NCBI GenBank assembly: GCA_030039005.1
Contig: JASHQT010000401.1
Coordinates: 1-7,342, forward strand
DNA: 7,342 nt
From: Bryobacteraceae bacterium
Lineage (GTDB): Bacteria; Acidobacteriota; Terriglobia; Bryobacterales; Bryobacteraceae
Reading direction: 5' to 3'
Shown here: in pieces, positions 1 through 6,051 of the stretch
Numbering within the stretch: the first letter of the stretch is position 1
How the letters are laid out: every line of letters begins with the position of its first letter
Made by a program: the position numbers and the translations under genes
The notes under the pieces: model-generated
What the model saw: the letters and a program-made list of their open reading frames with translations, nothing else
Told to the model about the DNA's origin: nothing
Database searches by the model: none

Positions 1-145
1 TGCCGCGGCCTGCCTGTGCAGCCGTAAGGCTCACCGCCGGACCGCCGGCAAAAAGGCCTTGCTCCTGCGCAACTGCACCAGATCCAGTCAAACACAACGT
101 CGCGCCACCTAAGACCGCAAACCGGCGCAGTTTACACCAATTCAT
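1..145 (-). CDS. Exported protein, N-terminal fragment (possibly a c-type cytochrome)
   Basis: Only the first 48 codons lie in the window; the rest runs off the left edge. The start is well supported: GGAGGA sits at 151-156 on the minus strand, five bases before the ATG at 145. A second ATG immediately upstream (148) is only two bases from that site and is less likely. The product opens with a classic Sec signal peptide: basic KLRR at residues 5-8, a hydrophobic core at about 9-23, and a probable cleavage AVA/Q after residue 26. The visible mature part ends in LTAAQAGRG. That resembles the run TAAQA..GR that often comes just before the first CxxCH of acidobacterial cytochromes c, and the neighbours are redox proteins, so a cytochrome is my best guess. 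No heme motif is visible, so the function is inference. It probably has its own promoter, because 456 bases separate it from the gene upstream. Confidence 0.75.
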   Translation of the reverse strand, partial: MNWCKLRRFAVLGGATLCLTGSGAVAQEQGLFAGGPAVSLTAAQAGRG

Positions 146-235
146 CATCGTCCTCCAATTTGATCTGAAAATCGGGAGAAGTCTGTGGAGCAGGCTCTGG
201 CCCAACAGCACTGTAGCGAATTTCGGGGAAAACTG

Positions 236-375
236 CCGGGACGTGCTATATACCCCAACGTCCCTGCTTGCGAGCGCCGGCATTTCTGGCAGTGCACACT
301 GGGACCGGGACGTGGGTGTGGCAGAAAGCACCAGCCGAGCAACAACGCCGAAGCCACCGCAGCATCCCGTCCCGG
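236..375. repeat. Cluster of CCGGGACG motifs, direct and inverted
   Basis: The 10-mer CCGGGACGTG occurs twice on the plus strand, at 236-245 and 305-314. Its 8-base core CCGGGACG occurs a third time in inverted orientation at 368-375 (CGTCCCGG), and a partial inverted copy, ACGTCCC, lies at 258-264. That gives four related sites within 140 bases of non-coding DNA upstream of the gene starting at 145. The arrangement looks like an array of binding sites for a regulator, but no regulator is known to me for this motif. Confidence 0.5.
238..264 (-). promoter_or_regulatory. Perfect 7-bp inverted repeat around a TATATA tract
   Basis: GGGACGT (238-244) and ACGTCCC (258-264) form a perfect inverted repeat with a 13-base spacer that contains TATATA (247-252). 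The TATATA lies about 100 bases before the start codon at 145 and could be a -10 element, but no good -35 element is found 16-18 bases upstream on the minus strand. A dimeric regulator bound here would cover such a promoter. The repeat is seen directly; its role as an operator is inference. Confidence 0.35.
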
Positions 376-604
376 ATTAAAGGATTTCACCACCGTGGCG
401 TGCGAAGGTCTTCCATCACGCTCTTTATCGAGGCCGATACAGATTCAGTTTTCACCTACTCTATCCAGCCTCCTCGTGCTGGGAATGCCTATAAGAACGG
501 TCTAGCGGGGTAAGTTTTGTTCAATGTTTCTTGCCGGTACACCCGATCCACTGCGGCGAAGGTCGAGTCGAGCGCCGAACCCAGCTCTAAATGTCAAGGC
601 CTCG

Positions 605-2488
605 TTATCGTAGGTAAAACGCAACTAAGGAATCCGTGGCTACGATGGCGACATACTGCTTGCCATCCTTACCAAGGTACGTTATCGGGTCGGCGTTGGC
701 TCGCCGATCAAGCTTGGTCATCCATAGCTGCTTGCCAGTGTTCGCCTCCATAGCACGGAAGCGATTGTCGTCGGTGGAACCGATGAAAACGACGCCGCCC
801 GCCGTAACTATCGCTCCAGCCAGCGCAGGACGTCCCGTATTCTGTTTTGCTTCCGGAAGGCCTTCGGTAATCCCGAGCGGGATCTGCCAGGCGAAATCGC
901 CCGTCCTGGTGTTTACAGCAATCAGCCGTCCCCAGGGTGGTTTCTGACATGGCCACGCAGCGTTGCCCAGGCGTACCTCGAAGTTTCCCCGGCCGGGGCC
1001 GGCGCCATCGAGCGTGGTCCGATCGTAAGGAACAGCCGAACCTGGGGGTGTCTTCTCCATCCAACCAAGCGCACCTTCGTCCTGCGATACCACGAACGCA
1101 TAACCGGTCTTCGGGTCCCAGGCGATTCCTCCCCAATTGGCGCCTCCCAGGGCGCCAGGAAACACCAGCGAGCTTTTGACTGGCACAGCTTCCGCGCGAT
1201 AGGCCCACGTCGTGTACGGACCCTCGTTGTTCACGCCGCCATTTTTTGCGATCAGGTCCTTACAAGCCTGGACGTGCTCGGCAGTAGTATCGTCTGCCGT
1301 AACCATATCCTCGGGGCGATAACTGTCGCGCGCAATCGGCGGAGGTTTCAACGGGAACGGCTGCGTCGGAAATGCCTCCTCGCCGGGCACGTCGCTCTTG
1401 GGAACCGGACGCTCTTCCACTCCGAAAATCGGCTGGCCCGTTTCACGATTGAGGATGTACATGTACCCGGATTTGGTGGCCAGCGCTAAGGCGGGAATCG
1501 ACTTCCCTTCGCGAACAATATCAAACAGAGTTGGCGGCGCGGGGGGATCGTGATCCCACAGATCGTGATGAATGGTTTGGAAGTGCCATTTGTATTTGCC
1601 CGTCTCGATATCCACAGCGACCACGGAGTTTCCATAGAGATTCGCGCCCTTGCGATCGCCGCCATAAAAATCGCTGGCCGGGGAAGCGAGGGGCAAATAA
1701 ACTAAGCCTCGCTGCTGATCGACGGTGAAATAAAAAGGCCACGCATTGACGCCGGATCGGTCTTTCCAACTGTCTCCCTCCCACGTATCGTGTCCTGGTT
1801 GCCCCGGTTGAGCCACCGAACTGAACTCCCATAACTTCGCGCCGGTGCGAGCATCATACGCGCGGGCATTTCCGGGCGCGCCAGTCGGACCGGGTGGCGT
1901 ATTTGCACCCACTACCGCGACATTTTTATAGATCAGTGGAACCGAGTTATACGGCACCACCAGGTCGAGTTCGCCCTCTTTTCCGAACCCAGGATCGATC
2001 TTGCCCGTGTTCGCATTCAGAGCGATCAGCCTCCGTCCAGCCGTGAAGAGAATGCGCGGTGGATTGCTCTTGTCGCCTGGCCAATACGCAACGCCACGAC
2101 GCGACGGCGTCCCTCCCGTCACCGGGTACGTCCAGATGGTCTTACCGGTTTCAGGTTCCAGCGCCACAACGCGATCGGCTGCGGGCAGATACATAACGCC
2201 ATGCACAACAATCGGCGTGGCTTCCGAGTTGGGGCTGCGTCCGCGACCCGGGCCAATAGCCGCTGCCGCGGATGCATCGGACTTCAGGATGTAGGTCCAA
2301 GCCGGAGCAAGTCCACTGACATTCAGGGGTGTAATCAGGGTGAGCGGTGAATAGCCTGTGCCAGCTATGTCGTGACGATAGTAGGGCCAATCGCCGTCGA
2401 CCGTTTTGGCGGTCTGCGCTTCGGCCAACGATCCCACAATCGCTGTGGAAGCGATCACGGCGGCGAGGCTTATCAATGGATAGCGCAT
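605..2488 (-). CDS. Exported PQQ-dependent dehydrogenase, glucose-dehydrogenase type
   Basis: A 627-residue periplasmic quinoprotein that should oxidise a sugar or polyol with bound PQQ and pass the electrons to a carrier. Residues 1-24 are a signal peptide (cleavage AEA/Q after 24). The rest is an eight-bladed propeller with repeated blade motifs such as VVALEPETGKTIW (about 103-119), AYDARTGAKLWEF (210-222), VVAVDIETGKYKW (289-301) and LIAVNTRTGDFAW (522-534). The active-site signature HHDLWDHD at 307-314 matches the HxDLWDxD of membrane glucose dehydrogenase (Gcd), which includes the catalytic Asp, and K339 in ATKSG matches its active-site Lys. Unlike Gcd it lacks the five N-terminal membrane helices, so it is probably soluble. 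It lacks the adjacent Cys pair of the methanol/ethanol family. No Shine-Dalgarno sequence precedes the ATG, but no other start codon lies between it and an in-frame upstream stop. It lies 46 bases after the alcohol-type dehydrogenase and ends the operon. The substrate cannot be read from sequence. Confidence 0.93.
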   Translation of the reverse strand: MRYPLISLAAVIASTAIVGSLAEAQTAKTVDGDWPYYRHDIAGTGYSPLTLITPLNVSGLAPAWTYILKSDASAAAAIGPGRGRSPNSEATPIVVHGVMYLPAADRVVALEPETGKTIWTYPVTGGTPSRRGVAYWPGDKSNPPRILFTAGRRLIALNANTGKIDPGFGKEGELDLVVPYNSVPLIYKNVAVVGANTPPGPTGAPGNARAYDARTGAKLWEFSSVAQPGQPGHDTWEGDSWKDRSGVNAWPFYFTVDQQRGLVYLPLASPASDFYGGDRKGANLYGNSVVAVDIETGKYKWHFQTIHHDLWDHDPPAPPTLFDIVREGKSIPALALATKSGYMYILNRETGQPIFGVEERPVPKSDVPGEEAFPTQPFPLKPPPIARDSYRPEDMVTADDTTAEHVQACKDLIAKNGGVNNEGPYTTWAYRAEAVPVKSSLVFPGALGGANWGGIAWDPKTGYAFVVSQDEGALGWMEKTPPGSAVPYDRTTLDGAGPGRGNFEVRLGNAAWPCQKPPWGRLIAVNTRTGDFAWQIPLGITEGLPEAKQNTGRPALAGAIVTAGGVVFIGSTDDNRFRAMEANTGKQLWMTKLDRRANADPITYLGKDGKQYVAIVATDSLVAFYLR

Positions 2489-2499
2489 GAATCGAGAAA

Positions 2500-2505
2500 A
2501 GTATA
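2500..2505 (-). promoter_or_regulatory. Possible -10 box (TATACT) just before the glucose-dehydrogenase-type gene
   Basis: In the 46-base gap between the two dehydrogenase genes the minus strand reads TATACT (5 of 6 matches to TATAAT), 11 bases before the ATG at 2488. Transcription from it would start within about five bases of the start codon and give a nearly leaderless message. That would fit the absence of a ribosome-binding site. No good -35 element is present, so this may be chance. Confidence 0.25.
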
Positions 2506-2534
2506 TCGCTATCGGCCCTTACTTTGCGCCGGAC

Positions 2535-4130
2535 TCATCGCAGCGCGAAGGTGAATAGAACACTCCCGGCGTTCACCGCGATGTACTGCTTGCCGTTCAC
2601 CGAGTAAGACATCGGTCCGCAGTTGATTTGGCCGCCCAGCGATGTCTTCCATAGAAGTTCGCCGGTGCGGCCGTTCAGAGCAAAGAAATAGCCCTCTCGG
2701 CCGCCGCTGAACACCAGATCCGAGGCGGTACTGAGCACGCCGGCCCAGGTGATATCGCTCATCTTGTAAACCCACTTGCGTTCGCCGGTTGTAGGGTCAT
2801 AGGCCTGCACCGCGCCATAGCCCTCGGCCTCGGTTTTGAGATTCATGCCGAGCGTAGATCCGCCCATCGGCGTATTGCCGGTGGCTTTCGGGCGGCCGCC
2901 TTCAGTGGCGATCGTTCCGGTGTTCTCCCAAGACGAGATGTAAAACAAGCCCGTGTGGGGGCTGTAGGATGGCGGATACCAGTTCGTCCCGCCAAGTACC
3001 GTGGGCATGATCAGCGAACCTTGCGGTGTCGGCACCTTTCCGGGAACACGCATCGGGCGGCCCTTTTCGTCAAAGCCCTTCATCCAGTTGACCTCGACGA
3101 ACGGCTTGCCCATCAGGAATTGGCCTGTCACGCGATCCAAGACGTACATCAGACCGTTGCGATTGGCCCACAGCATCACTTTGCGGGGCTGTCCTTTCCA
3201 CTGGATGTTGGCGAGCACGGCGATCTGCGTCGAATCGTAGTCCATCTCGTCGTGCGGCGTGAATTGGTAATACCATTTCAGTTTCCCCGTATCGGCGTCC
3301 AGCGCGACCACGGAGTCGCTATACAAGTTGTCGCCAAGGCGTTTGCGGCCATCCCAATCCGGCGCTGGATTGCCGGTGCCCCAGAACGTCAGATTGGTCT
3401 CGGGATCGTAGGAGCCGGTGTTCCAAATGGCGGCGCCGCCGCGCAGTCCTGAGTTGGCTTGCCAAGTGTCGCCTCCGGGCTCGCCCGGCAGAGGAACTGT
3501 ATAGAAGCGCCAACGTTCCTTGCCGGTTTTGGCATCGAACGCGGCGATCAGTCCCCGGATTCCGATATCGCCGCCGGCCGTACCGAGAATTACCTCGTCT
3601 TTCACCACCAGCGGCGCGTGCGTGATCGAATAGTCCTTGCCTGCATCGGCGACCTGCACCTTCCAGATTGGCTCGCCGGTCTTAGCGTCCAGCGCGATCA
3701 GGTGCGCATCGAGAGTGCCCATGTAGAGCGTGTCCCCGAGGATTGCCAAGCCGCGATTCACGTTTCCGCAGCAGGCGTGCGCTTCTTTGGCATTAGCATA
3801 GTGATATTCCCAATAAATCCGCCCCGTTGCAGCATCCAACGCGACGGCGTCGTCGGGTGCCTGCACGGTGTACAGCACACCGTCGACCACGAGCGGCGTT
3901 GCCTCGAATTTCTCCAGGGAGCGGGCTTGGAATACCCACTGCAACGCGAGGTTCTTGATATTCGCGGGTGTGATTTCGGCTAACGGACTGTACCGTTGCC
4001 CCATCAAACTTCCCGAATACGTCAGCCAATTTTGTGGCTCCTCGCGCGCGTGCAGGATGCGGTCGAACGTCACATTCTGGGCGGCCAAAGTTCCAGCCGC
4101 GACAAACAACAGCAACCATCGCGCGTTCAT
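2535..4130 (-). CDS. Exported PQQ-dependent alcohol-type dehydrogenase with a lanthanide-type Asp
   Basis: A 531-residue quinoprotein of the methanol/ethanol dehydrogenase family, somewhat shorter than typical members. A signal peptide covers residues 1-17. Blade motifs include VALDAATGRIYWEY (96-109), LIALDAKTGEPIW (144-156) and VVALDADTGKLKW (274-286). Landmarks of the family are the adjacent C120-C121 (HACCGNVNRG) that form the disulfide over PQQ, N254 in GTGNPAP (metal ligand), D297 in TPHDEMDYD (catalytic base) and R324 in NRNG. D299, two residues after the catalytic Asp, is the extra acid found in lanthanide-dependent enzymes such as XoxF; calcium enzymes have Ala or Thr there. The usual metal-binding Glu in the G-[AG]-E-x-G-x-RG motif is Asp here (D188, GGDIGIRG). 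Its ATG overlaps the TGA of the cytochrome gene (ATGA), so translation is probably coupled; GGAAG lies just upstream. It most likely oxidises an alcohol or aldehyde in the periplasm and reduces the neighbouring cytochrome. The substrate is unknown, and it is too divergent for me to call it XoxF or MxaF. Confidence 0.94.
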   Translation of the reverse strand: MNARWLLLFVAAGTLAAQNVTFDRILHAREEPQNWLTYSGSLMGQRYSPLAEITPANIKNLALQWVFQARSLEKFEATPLVVDGVLYTVQAPDDAVALDAATGRIYWEYHYANAKEAHACCGNVNRGLAILGDTLYMGTLDAHLIALDAKTGEPIWKVQVADAGKDYSITHAPLVVKDEVILGTAGGDIGIRGLIAAFDAKTGKERWRFYTVPLPGEPGGDTWQANSGLRGGAAIWNTGSYDPETNLTFWGTGNPAPDWDGRKRLGDNLYSDSVVALDADTGKLKWYYQFTPHDEMDYDSTQIAVLANIQWKGQPRKVMLWANRNGLMYVLDRVTGQFLMGKPFVEVNWMKGFDEKGRPMRVPGKVPTPQGSLIMPTVLGGTNWYPPSYSPHTGLFYISSWENTGTIATEGGRPKATGNTPMGGSTLGMNLKTEAEGYGAVQAYDPTTGERKWVYKMSDITWAGVLSTASDLVFSGGREGYFFALNGRTGELLWKTSLGGQINCGPMSYSVNGKQYIAVNAGSVLFTFALR

Positions 4131-4903
4131 TTTGCTTCCGTGCCTTTCACTCCCATGTTCTTGAGGGTTTGCATATAGCTCACTAGGTCACCAAGCTCTT
4201 GTTTGCTCATCTTGTCCTTATACGATGGCATTCCAGAGTCGGTAATTATCTTGTAGTCGCGCAACGTCGATTTCTCGAAAGTTCGCAGGTTCGCCTTCGA
4301 ATCGAGCATCTCGATCGTGAAGGTATCCAGATTCAGAAGCCGGCCCTTGTACTCTTTCCCGTCTTTTGTCGTGAGCTGAACTCTGCGGTATTCAGGCGAC
4401 GGATCCTTGGATGGGTTTAGCACCGCTTGCTCTAATTGGACCTCGCGCCGGAGGCCGCCGATGTCGCTGAGGTTGGGGCCGAGCCGCGAACCCTCCATGC
4501 CGACGCGGTGGCAGGTCATGCATTGACCCTTGCCATCGAACAGCTCCTTGCCGCGCGTCGCATCGCCAGCAGGCAGAATCTGCTGGCCGGGCGCCGACAT
4601 GGACCGTACATAGGCCATCACCGGAAATGCCATGAAGGAGGCGAACGTCGCGGCGGGCATCGGCGTGCCGGGAATGCCTTTCAGGATCACCTGCTGTAGA
4701 TCCTCGTCCGTTTTGACGGTCAGGAATTGCCCCTTCGAAAAGTTGACGCCAGTGACTAGGTCTCCCTCCGGTCCGTGGCAGACGGCACAACTGGCTTCGT
4801 ATTGTTTCGCGCCGTCTTCCACGTCTGTGGCGGAATAACTGTGCTGGCCCCAGAGCGCGCAGCCGGGGAGCAACAACAAAGAACTGAACAACAATTTGCG
4901 CAT
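4127..4903 (-). CDS. Di-heme c-type cytochrome, probable electron acceptor of the dehydrogenases
   Basis: A 258-residue exported cytochrome with two heme c sites, CAVCH at 39-43 and CMTCH at 128-132. The first domain (about 27-102) is a small cytochrome c with a probable axial Met at 82 (GTPMP). The second (about 112-248) resembles the heme-binding domain common in Planctomycetes, Verrucomicrobia and Acidobacteria: heme motif, GPNLSDIGG at 142-150, PSKDPSPEY at 164-172, a beta-rich stretch with KDGKEYKG, then SGMPSY at 223-228 giving a probable Met ligand at 225. The N-terminus has a short hydrophobic stretch ending in LPGC at 12-15. This could be a lipoprotein site, although Pro at -2 is unusual, or cleavage may fall near G19/Q20. 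GAGGTG lies four bases before the ATG. Position between a dehydrogenase stub and a full dehydrogenase, with a 4-base overlap into the latter, points to a role as electron acceptor feeding a terminal oxidase. Confidence 0.92.
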   Translation of the reverse strand: MRKLLFSSLLLLPGCALWGQHSYSATDVEDGAKQYEASCAVCHGPEGDLVTGVNFSKGQFLTVKTDEDLQQVILKGIPGTPMPAATFASFMAFPVMAYVRSMSAPGQQILPAGDATRGKELFDGKGQCMTCHRVGMEGSRLGPNLSDIGGLRREVQLEQAVLNPSKDPSPEYRRVQLTTKDGKEYKGRLLNLDTFTIEMLDSKANLRTFEKSTLRDYKIITDSGMPSYKDKMSKQELGDLVSYMQTLKNMGVKGTEAK

Positions 4904-4982
4904 AACGCACCTCGATCATCATACAGTCGGTACGGACGATAGGATGAACACCCTCCCACGACGATGAACAAATGAAATCGCA

Positions 4983-5195
4983 TCAAGGCTTGACCGCGTA
5001 ATCCCCGGTTTGAAAAATCCAGGCTGGTAAGAGCCTTCTGACGTTGCTTCGATTGACCTGATTCAGGGCGGAATACCGCCACGAGTCCTGTGTGCCTCCA
5101 TAGGAGGGCCAGTCGGCACGAGTGGCGCCGTCCTGTGCTTGGATGGCACTCAAAGCGATTAGCAGCAGGAACGGGCGCACATTCTTAGTGAACAT
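4983..5195 (-). pseudogene. Truncated PQQ dehydrogenase, N-terminal stub at the head of the operon
   Basis: The frame codes for 70 residues: a signal peptide (about 1-20, ending IQA/Q) followed by ADWPSYGGTQDSWRYSALNQ and then NVRRLLPAWIFQTGDYAVKP before a TGA stop. This is the opening of a PQQ dehydrogenase. It aligns with W35-Q68 of the complete enzyme at 2535-4130 (W..Y.G....RYS.L..., N......W.FQ). Complete relatives go on at once with a 'TPxVVDGVxY' blade strand and another 450 or more residues. None of that is found in the 79 bases before the cytochrome gene, in any frame. I read it as a gene that lost all but its 5' end through a deletion, leaving the cytochrome close to the old promoter. 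Only a weak ribosome-binding site is visible. Alternatively the stub is kept as a leader or small exported peptide; the intact signal peptide and clean frame leave that open. Confidence 0.7.
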
Positions 5196-5469
5196 ATCTC
5201 ACGCGGCCTTGCGAAACGGAGGATGGCCGCAACCGACGTCGCAGGCGAAGTTTCAGAGGCCTATCATGAGGGGCCTTCTAGTGCCAAAGTGTTCAAGGAA
5301 AATTGGGGGCTTCGGAGCATTGGAAGCAACCTCCGCTTATCTGAAGGCTTTGGAACCAGGTTGCTCTTCTGCCCGGAGACGACCGCTACGCGAACCGCAC
5401 GAAAAAAAGTCTGAACAAATTCGCACCTTGAGGACTATTCAGATAGGAGGAGAGCTCGCTAGACGCCTG
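5196..5469. promoter_or_regulatory. Divergent promoter region between dehydrogenase operon and sigma factor
   Basis: These 274 bases separate the two divergent transcription units and should hold a promoter for each. On the plus strand GGAACC at 5352-5357 matches the -35 core (GGAAC) of many ECF sigma promoters, and GGAGAC lies about 17 bases later, a weak -10 candidate; this would allow the sigma factor to control its own gene. On the minus strand TTGGCA (5282-5287) and GATAGG (5260-5265), 16 bases apart, are a weak sigma-70-like pair for the operon. The latter overlaps an imperfect inverted repeat, AGAGGCC (5255-5261) and GGCCTTCT (5272-5279). All assignments are by eye and tentative. Confidence 0.35.
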
Positions 5470-6045
5470 ATGCTGGACAGTCCACCCGAGACGAATGCAC
5501 TCCTGAACCCGCCCGCGCAGGCCGGAACCGCTGATGCGCCGTCTGTGATTGAGGACAGGATGGTTCGGCTCTTCGATGAGAATCGTGTCCCGTTGCTGCG
5601 CTACCTGTCGGCATTTCCCTTGCCGCTCCCAGATGCTGAAGACGTGGTTCAAGAGGTATTTCTTTCGCTTTTCCAGCAGCTCCGTCGTGGCAAATCGCAT
5701 CACAACGTTCGCGGCTGGCTGTTCCGGGCTGCGCACAACCTGGCTGTGAAGAAGAACACGCGATCTCGTAACGATTTAGAAAAAATAGGCTCGCTTGCTC
5801 CGGTCGAGGAGACTGCGATTGATCCGAGCCTAAACCCGGAGGACGAGTTCGCATCGAATCAAAAACAAAAGCGTCTGATTTCAGTTGTTCGTGCCCTACC
5901 CGAGCAGCATCGGTTGTGCCTCTATCTACGTGCCGAGGGGCTGCGATATCGAGAAATTGCGGAGGTATTGGATATGTCATTAGGAGCCGTTTCCATCGCG
6001 CTAGGCCGATCCCTGGCGCACTTGTCACGCGCAGCAGAACGGTGA
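5470..6045 (+). CDS. ECF-type RNA polymerase sigma factor
   Basis: A 191-residue sigma-70 family protein with only regions 2 and 4, as in extracytoplasmic-function sigma factors. Region 2 spans about 33-98 and includes PDAEDVVQEVFLSLFQQL (53-70) and VRGWLFRAAHNLAVKK (79-94). Region 4 spans about 135-188, with the helix-turn-helix LRYREIAEVLDMSLGAVSIA at 158-177. An acidic, variable linker lies between them. The open frame extends further upstream, but that part overlaps the divergent promoter region and lacks sigma homology, so I chose the ATG at 5470. The purine-rich AGGAGGAG at 5445-5452 is 17 bases from it, farther than usual; a second in-frame ATG at 5560 would still keep region 2. The next gene, an anti-sigma factor, starts six bases after the stop, so the two are surely co-transcribed. 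Targets could include itself, the receptor-like gene downstream and the divergent dehydrogenase operon; none is proven. Confidence 0.9.
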   Translation: MLDSPPETNALLNPPAQAGTADAPSVIEDRMVRLFDENRVPLLRYLSAFPLPLPDAEDVVQEVFLSLFQQLRRGKSHHNVRGWLFRAAHNLAVKKNTRSRNDLEKIGSLAPVEETAIDPSLNPEDEFASNQKQKRLISVVRALPEQHRLCLYLRAEGLRYREIAEVLDMSLGAVSIALGRSLAHLSRAAER

Positions 6046-6051
6046 TCTGGT

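Larger units (their letters stand above)
149..604. other. Non-coding region between two minus-strand genes
   Basis: This 456-base stretch separates the glucose-dehydrogenase-type gene from the exported protein that begins at 145. Short open frames of 80-106 codons occur on both strands, but none has a convincing ribosome-binding site, domain or signal peptide. It contains a repeated CCGGGACG motif (236-375, listed separately), a TATATA tract (247-252) and a perfect TTGACA on the minus strand (594-599) with no matching -10 element. The GC-rich pair CGGCG/CGCCG at 554-577 could form a weak hairpin just after the dehydrogenase stop, but no T-run follows. I see no RNA gene. The length suggests a regulated promoter region for the gene to its left. 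Confidence 0.6.

Noticed and set aside
145..393. Minus-strand open frame of 82 codons with two Cys-rich patches in the non-coding region
   Set aside because: It has no CxxCH, no recognisable domain and no ribosome-binding site, and it runs into the start of the well-supported gene at 145.
185..505. Plus-strand open frame of 106 codons
   Set aside because: The composition looks random (many Arg, Pro, Ser), there is no ribosome-binding site or domain, and it crosses the inverted-repeat cluster.
554..577. Possible terminator hairpin after the glucose-dehydrogenase-type gene
   Set aside because: The stem is only five perfect pairs with a 14-base loop, and no T-run follows on the minus strand.
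594..599. Perfect -35 hexamer TTGACA on the minus strand
   Set aside because: No -10 element occurs 15-19 bases downstream; the sequence there is GC-rich.
2955..3452. Plus-strand open frame of 165 codons antisense to the alcohol-type dehydrogenase
   Set aside because: It lies wholly inside a clear gene on the other strand and shows no independent domain; long antisense frames are common in GC-rich genes. The same holds for 3459-3983.
2535..4130. Calling the alcohol-type enzyme XoxF or MxaF
   Set aside because: It is shorter, has Asp in place of the metal-binding Glu, and lacks the usual WDYxGVN sequence around the catalytic Asp; no MxaG/XoxG or MxaJ-type partner is nearby.
5275..5290. Sigma-54-like TTGGCAC on the minus strand before the dehydrogenase operon
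   Set aside because: The matching TTGCA-type -12 element at the required spacing is missing; the sequence there reads GGCCC.
5122..5469. N-terminal extension of the sigma factor reading frame
   Set aside because: It would overlap the divergent dehydrogenase stub and its promoter region, it lacks sigma-family sequence, and a plausible ATG exists at 5470.
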